NCBI RefSeq assembly: GCF_046115515.1
Contig: NZ_CP175953.1
Strand: one strand, 5' to 3'
DNA length: 64,000 nucleotides
From: Gracilimonas sp017641085
Lineage (GTDB): Bacteria; Bacteroidota; Rhodothermia; Balneolales; Balneolaceae
Shown: positions 52,241 through 61,306 of the stretch, in pieces
Position numbering within the stretch: the first letter of the stretch is position 1
Layout of the letters: every line of letters starts with the position of its first letter
The notes under the pieces: model-generated
Told to the model about the DNA's origin: nothing
The model's input: the letters and a program-made list of their open reading frames with translations, nothing else
Database searches by the model: none
Made by a program: the position numbers and the translations under genes

Positions 52241-52246
52241 ACATCC

Positions 52247-55200
52247 TTGCCAGTAACTAAGACATTAACAGTCACGAAAGATTTCGACAGCATTGGGGTA
52301 TCCCTTGCTTCCGCGGAAACGATTCTATCTCGTTCCCACGGCGAAGTCTTGACTCCTGAGACAATAAACTACCGAACCTTTAAGCCGGAAATGGACGGTC
52401 TTTTCTGTGAAAAGATCTTCGGCCCGGTTAAAGATTATGAATGCCATTGTGGTAAATACAAGCGTATCCGCTACAAGGGAATTATCTGCGACCGTTGCGG
52501 TGTGGAAGTTACCCGAAAAGCTGTACGTCGCGAGCGAATGGGGCATATTACCCTAACCGTTCCTGTAGTACACATTTGGTACTTCAAATCTCTTCCTAAC
52601 AAAATCGCTTACCTGCTTGGAATGAGTTCCAAGAACCTGGATAAGATCGTTTATTACGAGACTTTCGTAGTAATCAATCCCGGTGTGGCGCGTGACCTCG
52701 GTTATGCCCAGGGCGATATGATCTCTGAAGAAGAGAAATGGGATATTTTAGAACAGCTGCCTGAAGATAACCAGGAACTGGATGACGACGATGATGACAA
52801 ATTCATCGTGAAGGAAGGAGCCGATGCTCTTGAAGCACTCCTCGGTGATCTGGATCTGGACGACCTGGCTTATAATCTGCGCTATGAAGTGAAGCATGAG
52901 ACTTCACAGATGCGTAAGAAGAAAAAGCTGAAGCGTCTTCAGGTAATTGAGTCATTCCGTGCCGCCAACCAGCACACTGAAAACCGTCCCGAGTGGATGG
53001 TACAGAGCGTAATACCGGTAATTCCACCGGAACTGCGACCGCTGGTACCTCTTGAAGGTGGCCGTTTTGCAACGTCCGACTTGAACGATCTTTATCGTCG
53101 GGTGATCATCCGAAACAATCGTCTGAAGAGATTGATTGATATTAAAGCTCCTGATGTGATTCTCCGAAACGAGAAGCGTATGCTGCAGGAAGCCGTTGAT
53201 TCACTCTACGACAACTCAAGAAAATCAAACGCAGTACGAAACAACAACCGACCGCTTAAGTCACTTTCAGATATGCTGAAAGGTAAGAGTGGCCGTTTCC
53301 GTCAAAACCTTCTTGGTAAGCGTGTTGACTATTCCGGCCGTTCTGTGATTGTGGTAGGACCCGAGCTGAAAATGCACGAATGCGGTCTGCCAAAAGAGAT
53401 GGCGGTTGAGCTCTACAAACCATTCATTATCCGACGACTTATTGAGCGTGGATATGTGAAAACGGTTAAGAGCGCCAAGAAAGTAGTTGACCGACGCGAT
53501 GCCGTTGTATGGGAAGTTCTTGAAAATGTAATTGACGGACACCCCGTATTGCTTAACCGTGCACCAACCTTGCACAGGTTAGGTATTCAGGCATTCCAGC
53601 CGGTACTTATTGAAGAAAAAGCTATCCGACTTCACCCACTCGCATGTACAGCTTTTAATGCTGACTTTGACGGTGACCAGATGGCCGTTCACCTTCCATT
53701 GAGCCACGATGCGGTACTTGAAGCATCTGTACTGATGTTAGGTTCACACAACATTTTATCTCCTGCGAACGGTGGACCTATTGCGGTTCCTTCTCAGGAT
53801 ATGATTTTGGGTCTGTATTACCTCACCAAGCCAAATGATGGCATGAAAGGTGAAGGCAAGACATTTGCCTCTCCGGCAGAAGTATTGGTTGCCTTCGACC
53901 AGGGTAAGATTGATACTCACGCCAAAATCAACGTTCGAATTCCGACGGTAAATGAGGATGGAGAAGTTGTCCATGAAGTGATTAAAACTTCTACCGGACG
54001 TGTACTCTTCAACCAGATTACGCCGAAAGAAATCCCATTCATCAACAAGACACTCGGTAAGAAAGAACTGAGAAATCTGATTGGTGATATTCATGCAATT
54101 GTAGGAACGGCGAAGACGTCCAGATTCCTCGATGACATGAAGAAACTCGGTTATGAAGAAGCGACCATTGGTGGTCTTTCTTTCAGCCTTGACGATATCA
54201 TTATTCCTGATGCCAAAGGTGAGTTGATTACCAAGGCGAAGGATGAAGTGACTGATATCCAGGGACGTTACGAGATGGGTTTCATTACCGATAACGAGCG
54301 TTACAACCAGGTTATTGATAAATGGACCTCAACCACTAACCGTGTGTCTGAAACCCTGTTCTCAGCTCTTGCGAGCGACAGAAATGGATTCAACCCGGTA
54401 TATATGATGGCGGATTCCGGAGCTCGTGGTTCTAAAGAGCAGATTCGTCAGTTAGGTGGTATGCGTGGTCTGATGGCGAAACCTCAGAAGAGTTCCATGC
54501 AGCAGGGCAATGAGGTAATTGAGAACCCGATTCTTTCTTCTTTCAAAGAGGGACTGACGGTACTTGAGTACTTTATCTCTACTCACGGTGCGCGTAAAGG
54601 TCTTGCCGATACCGCTCTTAAAACTGCCGATGCGGGTTATTTGACTCGTCGTCTGGTTGATGTTTCTCAGGATGTGATCATCAACGAGAATGACTGTGGT
54701 ACCCTCCGTGGTATTAAGATGGCGGCTCTGAAAGACAACGAAGATATTATCGAGAGTCTCGAAGATCGTATTATCGGGCGTGTTTCACTCCACGAAATCT
54801 ATGATCCGATTTCTGATGAATTGATCTGCGAAGCAAACCAGATGATTGATGAGTCTGTAGCTTCCAAGATTGCCGAGACTTCTATCGAAGAAGTAGAAAT
54901 TCGTTCAGTACTTACCTGTGAAACCGGACGTGGTGTATGTGCCAAATGTTATGGCCGTGACCTCGCACGGGGAACCGTAGTTGAGAAAGGGGAAGCCGTA
55001 GGGGTTATCGCCGCTCAGTCTATTGGTGAGCCGGGTACGCAGCTGACCCTTCGAACCTTCCACGTTGGTGGTACGGCATCTCGTCTGGAGGCTGAATCTC
55101 AGCACAAGACGAAATTCGAAGGTAAAGTAGAATTTGAAAACGTTCGCGTTGTGGTTTACAACGACGGTGAAGAAGAGCACAATGTGGTTCTTTCACGTGC

Positions 55201-56563
55201 CGGCGAAATCAAGATCGTGAACGACGAAGGTAAAGTTCTCATCAACTACAATGTGCCTTACGGTTCAGAGATGTTGGTTGAGGAAGGCGATGTGGTACCT
55301 AAAGGAGCCGTGCTCTGTAAGTGGGATCCATATAATGCCCTTATCTTCTCCGAAATTGACGGTACCGTTGAGTACAAAGATATCATCGACGGAGTGACTT
55401 CGTCTGAAGATACCGATGCTCAAACCGGTCACCGCGAAAAAGTTATTACCGATTCCAAAGATCGCTCGCTGGTACCAACCCTTGTGATCAAAGGAACCAA
55501 AGACCGAATCCGCGAAAATACACTGCCTGTTGATACCCACATCGTTATTGATGACGGTGCCAAGGTTGAAGCCGGTCAGGTTATCGCTAAGATTCCGCGC
55601 GCTACATCCAAGTCTAAGGATATTACCGCCGGTCTGCCGCGTGTAACTGAATTGTTTGAAGCACGTTCCCCAAGCGAACCTGCCGTTGTTTCTGAAATTG
55701 ACGGTATTGTTGAAATGGGTGGACGTAAGCGTGGTTCACAAGAGGTATTTGTGAAATCCAAAGACGGAACGGATGAGAAGAAATATCTGATCTCGCTGAG
55801 CAAGCACATCTTGGTTCAATCCAATGACTTTGTGAAAGCAGGACAGCCTCTCTCAGACGGTACTATTCCGGCTCAGGATATTCTGAATATTCTCGGACCT
55901 TATGCAGTACAGTCGTATCTCGTGAACGAAATTCAGGAGGTTTACCGACTACAGGGTGTGAAAATCAATGACAAGCACATTGAGGTTATTGTACGCACCA
56001 TGATGCAGAAGGTGGAAATCACCGATCCGGGCGATACCATGTTCCTTGAAGGGGATAAAGTGGATCGTTTTGAAGTGAACATCAAAAACGACGAGCTGAT
56101 AGGTAAGTTTGTAGTAACCAATCCGGGCGGTTCTGATCTGAAGAAAGGAGCTATCCTCGATCGTCGTGAAGTAAGAGATGTAAACAACGAGCTGATTAAA
56201 GAAGGTGTAGAAGAACTCGAAACCCGTGAAGCAGAACCGGCTATTTCTAAGCCAATTCTGTTGGGTATTACTCGAGCTGCACTTTCAACCGATAGCTGGT
56301 TGTCGGCTGCTTCCTTCCAGGAAACAACCAAGGTACTTACTCAGGCTTCTATTGAAGCCAAGAAAGACTTCCTCCGCGGACTCAAAGAGAATGTGGTGGT
56401 TGGACATAAAGTGCCTGCCGGTACCGGTCTTCGCGACTACAACGACATTGTTGTTGGGTCTAAGAAAGACATGGAAGAAGGAGACGAAGAAATCGCCAAG
56501 GTATTTGAAGAACTTGGCGGAAGTGAAAACGGTGAAAGCGAAACCGCCGAAGCCGAAGATTAA
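52247..56563 (+). CDS. rpoC: DNA-directed RNA polymerase subunit beta'
   Basis: This is the catalytic beta-prime subunit, 1438 residues. The N-terminal zinc ribbon CHCGKYKRIRYKGIICDRCG is near residues 66-85, the active-site magnesium motif NADFDGDQM near 470, the bridge-helix/trigger-loop region RTFHVGGTASR near 940, and the second zinc site CETGRGVCAKCYGRDLA near 890. An acidic insertion (ELDDDDDDKF) lies near residue 180, as in many FCB-group sequences. The C-terminus is acidic (SENGESETAEAED). It starts with TTG and ends at a strong terminator, closing the secE-rpoC block. Confidence 0.98.
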   Translation: MPVTKTLTVTKDFDSIGVSLASAETILSRSHGEVLTPETINYRTFKPEMDGLFCEKIFGPVKDYECHCGKYKRIRYKGIICDRCGVEVTRKAVRRERMGHITLTVPVVHIWYFKSLPNKIAYLLGMSSKNLDKIVYYETFVVINPGVARDLGYAQGDMISEEEKWDILEQLPEDNQELDDDDDDKFIVKEGADALEALLGDLDLDDLAYNLRYEVKHETSQMRKKKKLKRLQVIESFRAANQHTENRPEWMVQSVIPVIPPELRPLVPLEGGRFATSDLNDLYRRVIIRNNRLKRLIDIKAPDVILRNEKRMLQEAVDSLYDNSRKSNAVRNNNRPLKSLSDMLKGKSGRFRQNLLGKRVDYSGRSVIVVGPELKMHECGLPKEMAVELYKPFIIRRLIERGYVKTVKSAKKVVDRRDAVVWEVLENVIDGHPVLLNRAPTLHRLGIQAFQPVLIEEKAIRLHPLACTAFNADFDGDQMAVHLPLSHDAVLEASVLMLGSHNILSPANGGPIAVPSQDMILGLYYLTKPNDGMKGEGKTFASPAEVLVAFDQGKIDTHAKINVRIPTVNEDGEVVHEVIKTSTGRVLFNQITPKEIPFINKTLGKKELRNLIGDIHAIVGTAKTSRFLDDMKKLGYEEATIGGLSFSLDDIIIPDAKGELITKAKDEVTDIQGRYEMGFITDNERYNQVIDKWTSTTNRVSETLFSALASDRNGFNPVYMMADSGARGSKEQIRQLGGMRGLMAKPQKSSMQQGNEVIENPILSSFKEGLTVLEYFISTHGARKGLADTALKTADAGYLTRRLVDVSQDVIINENDCGTLRGIKMAALKDNEDIIESLEDRIIGRVSLHEIYDPISDELICEANQMIDESVASKIAETSIEEVEIRSVLTCETGRGVCAKCYGRDLARGTVVEKGEAVGVIAAQSIGEPGTQLTLRTFHVGGTASRLEAESQHKTKFEGKVEFENVRVVVYNDGEEEHNVVLSRAGEIKIVNDEGKVLINYNVPYGSEMLVEEGDVVPKGAVLCKWDPYNALIFSEIDGTVEYKDIIDGVTSSEDTDAQTGHREKVITDSKDRSLVPTLVIKGTKDRIRENTLPVDTHIVIDDGAKVEAGQVIAKIPRATSKSKDITAGLPRVTELFEARSPSEPAVVSEIDGIVEMGGRKRGSQEVFVKSKDGTDEKKYLISLSKHILVQSNDFVKAGQPLSDGTIPAQDILNILGPYAVQSYLVNEIQEVYRLQGVKINDKHIEVIVRTMMQKVEITDPGDTMFLEGDKVDRFEVNIKNDELIGKFVVTNPGGSDLKKGAILDRREVRDVNNELIKEGVEELETREAEPAISKPILLGITRAALSTDSWLSAASFQETTKVLTQASIEAKKDFLRGLKENVVVGHKVPAGTGLRDYNDIVVGSKKDMEEGDEEIAKVFEELGGSENGESETAEAED

Positions 56564-56609
56564 TCACTTCAGCAACACTTCGTTAACCGAAGTAGCATAA
56601 ATAAAATTA

Positions 56610-56645
56610 AAGCCCCGCACATTGTTTATGTGCGGGGCTTTTTTA
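56610..56645 (+). terminator. Rho-independent terminator after rpoC
   Basis: AAGCCCCGCACAT (56610-56622) and ATGTGCGGGGCTT (56628-56640) form a 13-bp GC-rich stem with a five-base loop, followed by TTTTTAT. It is the strongest terminator in the window. Confidence 0.96.
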
Positions 56646-56736
56646 TATGCACGAATTTTGTTCAGGTTTGTAGATGTCGGGTAATTCACTAATAAGAGCT
56701 TGCATGTGTTTTCTTTGACGACGTAATTATTGGGTA

Positions 56737-56952
56737 TAAATAGCTCCGTCCTTCAGGGCGGGGACAAATAAACCAGTATAAAAACCCAAGTATTATTGGA
56801 TGAAAAGGCTCGGATAGTTTTCGCCGGGTTGGGCAATTCATTTTTTAAAGGCTATTTAGCCAAAGCTTCGGATATCGATGTTACGTAATCGACATTGGGG
56901 CGAAGCTTATTCATGTTCTTTTTAACCCCGTCCTGAAGGACGGAGCTATTTA
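56737..56952. repeat. REPIN/MITE-like element with REP-type inverted ends
   Basis: The 27-base ends 56737-56763 and 56926-56952 are inverted copies with one mismatch (core TAAATAGCTCCGTCCTTCAG). Each end is itself a small palindrome (CCGTCCT/AGGACGG type). The 162-base interior has no open reading frame. Ends of this sort flank REP-associated tyrosine transposase (RAYT) genes and their non-coding derivatives; no transposase is in the window. Confidence 0.72.
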
Positions 56953-57009
56953 TGTTTTAACTTTCCCCGTCATCGGTTTTATTATGAAGTCACCAATTGT
57001 ACCCAAGTC

Positions 57010-57117
57010 GTCATGCTGAACTTGATTCAGCATCTGAGGAGGGCGAGCAAATAGCGAAGTCATTAGGCTGTTATAAGCAGTCACTCCTTTCAGACCCTGA
57101 ATCAAGTTCAGGGTGAC
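57010..57117. repeat. Inverted pair of CTGAACTTGATTCAG hairpins
   Basis: The hairpins ATGCTGAA/TTCAGCAT (57013-57033) and ACCCTGAA/TTCAGGGT (57094-57114) share the core CTGAACTTGATTCAG in opposite orientation, and both lie inside a longer GTCAnnCTGAACTTGATTCAGnnnCT sequence. I know this as a widespread dispersed repeat in FCB genomes. Together with the preceding element it fills most of the 660-base gap after rpoC; nothing else is seen there. Confidence 0.7.
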
Positions 57118-57223
57118 AACCTATCTATCACAATATACACTTAGCCACTTGGTGAAGGGTAGAGTTTGTTTATTACGACTTAATTTTGCTATTTCTGATT
57201 AGCTCATTATTAAACCTATCATA

Positions 57224-57613
57224 ATGAACAAAGCCACGAAAGCGTACAATGAAGATCAGTCACCTGCCGACAAGGAAATTTGTGATGCATTGGCCGTGCT
57301 AATTAATACCTATTTACCTGAGGCTGAGAACAAAATCTGGCATGCTCACCCGGTTTGGTTTTTGGATGGAAATCCGGTAGCAGCATATAGCAAACTGAAA
57401 GATTGTGTACGGCTTTTCTTTTGGAGTGGGCAGTCGTTTGATGAAGAAGGGTTGAGCAAATCAGGATCCTTTAAAGCTGCTGAAAAACGATATACTTCGG
57501 TGGATCAGTTCAATAAAAAAGAAATAAAGCAGTGGATTGAGAAAGCAAGAGACATCCAATGGGATTACAAAAACATCGTAAAAAGAAAAGGAAAGCTGGA
57601 ACGGCTGAAGTGA
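57224..57613 (+). CDS. DUF1801 domain protein
   Basis: The 129-residue soluble protein matches the DUF1801 (YdhG-like) family. The signature is the core IWHAHPVWFLDGNPVAAYSKLKDCVRLFFWSGQ-type strand pattern near residues 38-70, and the C-terminal IKQWIEKARDIQWDYKNIVKRKGKL helix. The function of the family is not known. The ribosome site is weak. A GNAT acetyltransferase gene starts six bases downstream, so the two are probably co-transcribed. Confidence 0.78.
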   Translation: MNKATKAYNEDQSPADKEICDALAVLINTYLPEAENKIWHAHPVWFLDGNPVAAYSKLKDCVRLFFWSGQSFDEEGLSKSGSFKAAEKRYTSVDQFNKKEIKQWIEKARDIQWDYKNIVKRKGKLERLK

Positions 57614-57619
57614 GTACAT

Positions 57620-58048
57620 ATGAAACCCGCGAAATTGACCCCATTTGTAAACGATCCCGGTGAAGAATTAGAGTTTGCTGTCGATCAGTTAAGAAAATAC
57701 AATCGGTCTTTTACCGGCCCTTTTGAAAGTGAGTATTTCGGTTTTATAGCAAAAAATGACTCCGAAGAGGTAGTAGGGGCGGTACATGGAAATACCGAAT
57801 GGGAATGGGTTTTTATAAAGCATCTGTGGGTCAGTGAAGACTTCAGGGGAATGGAGCTTGGCTCAGAGCTCATGGAGGCTATCATACAGGAAGCCAACAG
57901 GCGCGGGCGCTATAAGTATTACTTGTCCACGTTTGAATTTCAGGCTCCTGAATTTTATAAAAAACTGGGTTTTGAGATATTTGGCACATTGCCACAGGTG
58001 TCCGGAGAATACGATTCATTCTACATGAAAAGGGAAGACAGAAAATGA
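57620..58048 (+). CDS. GNAT family N-acetyltransferase
   Basis: This small (142 aa) acetyltransferase has the GNAT fold: strand 4 and the acetyl-CoA loop are at FIKHLWVSEDFRGMELGSELMEAIIQEA (near residues 60-87, with the R/Q-x-x-G-x-G/A motif as RGMELG), followed by LSTFEFQAPEFYKKLGFEIFG near 101-121, the typical substrate-side end. The substrate (an amine of a small molecule, antibiotic or protein) cannot be told. It follows the DUF1801 gene by six bases. Confidence 0.85.
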   Translation: MKPAKLTPFVNDPGEELEFAVDQLRKYNRSFTGPFESEYFGFIAKNDSEEVVGAVHGNTEWEWVFIKHLWVSEDFRGMELGSELMEAIIQEANRRGRYKYYLSTFEFQAPEFYKKLGFEIFGTLPQVSGEYDSFYMKREDRK

Positions 58049-58115
58049 ATCCGGAAAATTGAAAAGCCAACCTGAAGAAGGATGGCTTTTAAGAACGATC
58101 ATAGTTACTGTGAAA

Positions 58116-58532
58116 TTAAATAGGGGCTGCATCGGAATTGTCTCCGCCGGAGGTGCCAAGCATATCATCCAGAGAATATTTACCGGTTCCCATCATAGAT
58201 AAAGCAAGGCTGGTAAGCAGCAACATAAGTTCCAGTCGCATTCCGCTGAAACCATTATCGCCGCCCATCTTAACGGTGAGTATGGCCACCAGCATTGTGA
58301 AGGCCAGTAATATGCCCGGAATCTCAACTTTGTAACCAACCAATACCATAATGCCGCCAACAAATTCGACCAGGGCTACCACCCAGGCCATTACTCCGGG
58401 AAGAGGGATGCCGATATTTCCGAAAAATCCTTGTACTCCTTCTATTCCGGAAAGCTTACTCCATCCTGCAATAATGAAAATCACACCAACACCAATACGT
58501 AACAGTAACTTTGCTAAATCTTTATTCTTCAT
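58116..58532 (-). CDS. DoxX family membrane protein
   Basis: The 138-residue protein has four membrane helices, as in the DoxX/DoxD family: LLRIGVGVIFIIAGWSKLSG (10-29), VMAWVVALVEFVGGIMVLVGY, IPGILLAFTMLVAILTVKMGG and LELMLLLTSLALSMMG. The GxxFxxaGxxKL motif in helix 1 and the FxGGxxLxxG motif in helix 2 are diagnostic. Some relatives are linked to oxidative stress or thiosulfate oxidation; the role here is unknown. The C-terminus is acidic and Gly-rich. It is convergent with the GNAT gene and divergent from the next methyltransferase. Confidence 0.85.
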   Translation of the reverse strand: MKNKDLAKLLLRIGVGVIFIIAGWSKLSGIEGVQGFFGNIGIPLPGVMAWVVALVEFVGGIMVLVGYKVEIPGILLAFTMLVAILTVKMGGDNGFSGMRLELMLLLTSLALSMMGTGKYSLDDMLGTSGGDNSDAAPI

Positions 58533-58617
58533 CAGTACTCCTGTTTGGGTTTAAGGGTCTCAATAATCTATTTTAAAACGGATAAACTTCAAAAGAAAAA
58601 GTTTAATGTCTAACTAA

Positions 58618-59151
58618 ATGATACAATCCGAAGCAAAAAGGCTAATTGAAGAAGCCGGGTTTAACAAAAATGAGCCGGTGAAATGGGCTGACCTTGGTTG
58701 TGGGAGCGGGCTCTTCAGCCATGCCTTAGCCGAGCTTATGCCAAGAGAGAGTGAAATTCTAATGGTGGATAAGGTCAATCAGGCTCCCATCAAATCTCAG
58801 ATGGGCGGAGTACATTTTAAGTTTCTGCAAATTGATTTCAACGAACAGCCTCTTCCGGATAGCAATTTTGACGGAATTCTGATGGCCAATTCACTTCATT
58901 ATGTGAAAAATAAAAAGCCCTTTATTCAAAAGTTAAAGACACATCTTTCAGGTGATGGTCGGCTGATCATCGTTGAGTATGATACTGTTCAGTCCAATCC
59001 ATGGATTCCATATCCCATAAACCTTAAACAACTGGAGCAATTATTTGGGGAGGCAGGATTCGAATCTGTAAGAAAAATCGGGGAGCGGCCATCCAGATAT
59101 GGACAAAAGAATATGTATGCTGTTGAAGTGCTTTTGACCAATGACCAGTGA
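58618..59151 (+). CDS. Class I SAM-dependent methyltransferase
   Basis: The 177-residue protein has motif I WADLGCGSGLFSHALAEL (near residues 22-39), an acidic strand-2 end (EILMVDKVNQ), and a DGILMANSLHYVKNKKPFI segment near 80-98, the usual Methyltransf_11 pattern. It resembles small-molecule methyltransferases; the substrate is unknown. It stands alone in a divergent arrangement. Its stop codon lies inside a small inverted repeat at 59143-59183. Confidence 0.8.
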   Translation: MIQSEAKRLIEEAGFNKNEPVKWADLGCGSGLFSHALAELMPRESEILMVDKVNQAPIKSQMGGVHFKFLQIDFNEQPLPDSNFDGILMANSLHYVKNKKPFIQKLKTHLSGDGRLIIVEYDTVQSNPWIPYPINLKQLEQLFGEAGFESVRKIGERPSRYGQKNMYAVEVLLTNDQ

Positions 59152-59183
59152 CCAATGACCAAAATTGAATTCGGTCACTGGTT
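59143..59183. repeat. Inverted repeat between convergent genes
   Basis: GACCAGTGACC (59143-59153) is mirrored by GGTCACTGGTT (59173-59183), inside a local ACCAATGACC direct repeat. It may act as a bidirectional termination structure; T-runs are absent. Confidence 0.5.
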
Positions 59184-59197
59184 CAGGTCAACACAAA

Positions 59198-60748
59198 TTA
59201 GTTTCCGCCGTCCCGGTTTGCCGTACGCGGTATGGGCCAGGTCATTTGCTCACCGGTTCTTCGGCTGATCGGTAACACAGCTTTATCGCGAGGGAAAGTC
59301 TCGGGATCTTCGCTGGCCATATACGTTAGAACTGCCGTCAGGATGGCATTATTCCGTACATCATCGAAAACGATTTTATCATAAGTATCGCGATTGGTAT
59401 GCCAGGTATAGTTCCAGTAGCTCCAGCTTAACGAGCTAAGAGAAAAACCGGGAGCTCCAGCTGAAACAAAAGAAGCGTAGTCGGAACCGCCACCACCGGG
59501 AGTTCCTGGAAAAGTGGTTTCAATATGTCGGGTGATATCGCGGGGTACAGCTTCCAGCCATCGTCCTAAAAACTCATAAGCATGCAGGAACCCCTGCCCG
59601 GATATGCGGACCACACGTCCGGTTCCATTATCCTGATTAAACAAGGCCTGCATATTGTCAACGATCTCAGGATTGTCTTCCACAAAAGCCGCTGATCCGT
59701 TAAGGCCCTGCTCTTCACTTCCCCACAGTCCGACAATAATCGTACGTTTTGGGTTTGGATACACTTCTTTCAGAATTCGCGCAGCTTCCATCATGGTAAT
59801 GGAGCCGGTGGCGTTATCGGTGGCTCCGGTTCCGCCATCCCAGGAATCGTAGTGAGCTGAAAGGATAATGTACTCGTCCGGTTTTTCTGAGCCGGGAATG
59901 GTAGCAATGGTATTGAAAGTCGGGACTTTACCTAATTTCCTGGATTGGGCATTTACCTTAATCACGGGGTTATCTCCATACTCAACCATTCGATAAAGCA
60001 TGCCATAATCTTCAAGGGCAAGGTCTATTACAGGCACTTCTTCGGTGCCCGCACTGAAGATTTTATTCACACCAAATCCACTTGACCATCGGGATTGGAT
60101 AATACCTGCTGCTCCTGCTTCTTCCAGAACGGAGAGCACTTCGCGGGAGTTGTAGCCAATTTTTGTGAAGCGTTCGCGCCAGGCATCTTGCATGGCATCA
60201 CGCTCTTGTTTCATTTTTTCGAAAGATTCTTCAGTCGCGTATTCTTCCCAATTATAATCAGGACGGCCGGTGGGCTGCATCATAGAAACCAGGATGAATT
60301 TTCCTTTGATGGTTTTAAGCCATTCTTCAAATGCGGCTTTGTTTTCTACATCAGGGATGATATCTAATTTACCTTCAACTCCGCCTTTCTTGGTGGCCGG
60401 ACTCCAAGCCAGCTGCATTCCTTCCAGCGAAACCACCCGGGGTGAAACCAGGTCAACATGGGTGATGCCTCGTTCCCATCCCTGCCACTGCCCAAACTGC
60501 TGATTTTCTGCTGAGATTCCCCATTCTTCAAATTGCTCAACGGCCCATTCATGAGCTTGCTGCATTTGAGGTGTTCCAACCAGTCGAGGGCCGATCACAT
60601 CCGTGAGCTGATGTGCCAGGTATTCCAGCTGCGAATTTTCAGTGGCCTCTTTTACGATGGCATCTACCATTTCGTCGGTCGTTTGAGCATGGACCGGCCC
60701 GAATGGCAGCGACATCATTATACATACAATAAGTGCGATTCTTTTCAT
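59198..60748 (-). CDS. Secreted M28 family zinc metallopeptidase
   Basis: This exported peptidase of 516 residues has a signal peptide (1-21, ending VHA) and an M28 catalytic domain with an inserted PA domain. The di-zinc site is visible: SAHYDSWDGGTGATDNATG (near 305-323, His and Asp ligands), GLWGSEEQGLNGS (Glu-Glu, near 356) and the late histidine in YTWHTNRDTYDKI (near 455). It resembles carboxypeptidase Q / aminopeptidase-type members that cut small peptides in the periplasm or outside. It is transcribed alone; a rhodanese unit ends upstream. Confidence 0.88.
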   Translation of the reverse strand: MKRIALIVCIMMSLPFGPVHAQTTDEMVDAIVKEATENSQLEYLAHQLTDVIGPRLVGTPQMQQAHEWAVEQFEEWGISAENQQFGQWQGWERGITHVDLVSPRVVSLEGMQLAWSPATKKGGVEGKLDIIPDVENKAAFEEWLKTIKGKFILVSMMQPTGRPDYNWEEYATEESFEKMKQERDAMQDAWRERFTKIGYNSREVLSVLEEAGAAGIIQSRWSSGFGVNKIFSAGTEEVPVIDLALEDYGMLYRMVEYGDNPVIKVNAQSRKLGKVPTFNTIATIPGSEKPDEYIILSAHYDSWDGGTGATDNATGSITMMEAARILKEVYPNPKRTIIVGLWGSEEQGLNGSAAFVEDNPEIVDNMQALFNQDNGTGRVVRISGQGFLHAYEFLGRWLEAVPRDITRHIETTFPGTPGGGGSDYASFVSAGAPGFSLSSLSWSYWNYTWHTNRDTYDKIVFDDVRNNAILTAVLTYMASEDPETFPRDKAVLPISRRTGEQMTWPIPRTANRDGGN

Positions 60749-60841
60749 GAATCCTTTCTCCGATTCTGTCAGTTAAAATTAATCGGAGAATATATTCTAT
60801 AAACGGGTAAAAGGGCGAGGTTGTAATTTCTTTTTACGAAT

Positions 60842-60868
60842 AAAAAAACCGCCTCAAAAGAGACGGTT
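60842..60868 (-). terminator. Rho-independent terminator after the rhodanese gene
   Basis: On the minus strand AACCGTCTC pairs with GAGGCGGTT (60847-60868, one mismatch) around a four-base loop, followed by TTTTTTT. It lies 28 bases past the rhodanese stop and ends the aminotransferase-RidA-M20-rhodanese unit. Confidence 0.87.
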
Positions 60869-60895
60869 ATTGAAAATAGTTTATGAATTTAAAAT

Positions 60896-61243
60896 TCAGA
60901 CTTCTGTTCCGGTCAATTCATACCCGGCTTGTCTCCAGCCTGCAAGGCCTTCTTCAAAGTCACTGACGTTGGTATATCCCATTTCTTCCAGCTTCTGTGC
61001 AAGATTTGGCGAAGCGTCACAGTCTGAATTCGCGCAATACACAATAATTTCAGCGTCCATGAATGGGATTACTTCTTTAGCCAGTTCTGCATTTTCCGTG
61101 GGTATATTGATGGAACCCGGAATATGTTTTGCGAGATAGGCATCGCGTGATAATGCGTTAATAATGATCGGTGCAAATTCACCGGTCATTTTGCGATGTA
61201 ATGTTTCTGCGTCTGTTCTTTGAAGTGTTGCTGTAGCCGTCAT
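60896..61243 (-). CDS. Rhodanese-like domain protein
   Basis: A single-domain rhodanese of 115 residues. The active-site cysteine is in IVYCANSDCDASPNLA (Cys near residue 70), preceded by HIPGSINIPTEN, the usual CH2-like motif, and followed by GYTNVSDFEEGLAGWRQAGYE, the standard ending. It can move sulfane sulfur to thiophilic acceptors in the cytosol. The active loop is one residue longer than in GlpE. It is the last gene of the minus-strand unit that starts with the aminotransferase, 63 bases after the M20 gene. Confidence 0.87.
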   Translation of the reverse strand: MTATATLQRTDAETLHRKMTGEFAPIIINALSRDAYLAKHIPGSINIPTENAELAKEVIPFMDAEIIVYCANSDCDASPNLAQKLEEMGYTNVSDFEEGLAGWRQAGYELTGTEV

Positions 61244-61306
61244 AATCTTTGAGTTTAGATTCGACTTCTTACTTCATTCCTATAACAAATCACAGCCTGC
61301 TCGCAT

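Noticed and set aside
56764..56925. Transposase gene inside the 216-base element
   Set aside because: The interior is too short and has no open frame; it is a non-coding element at most.
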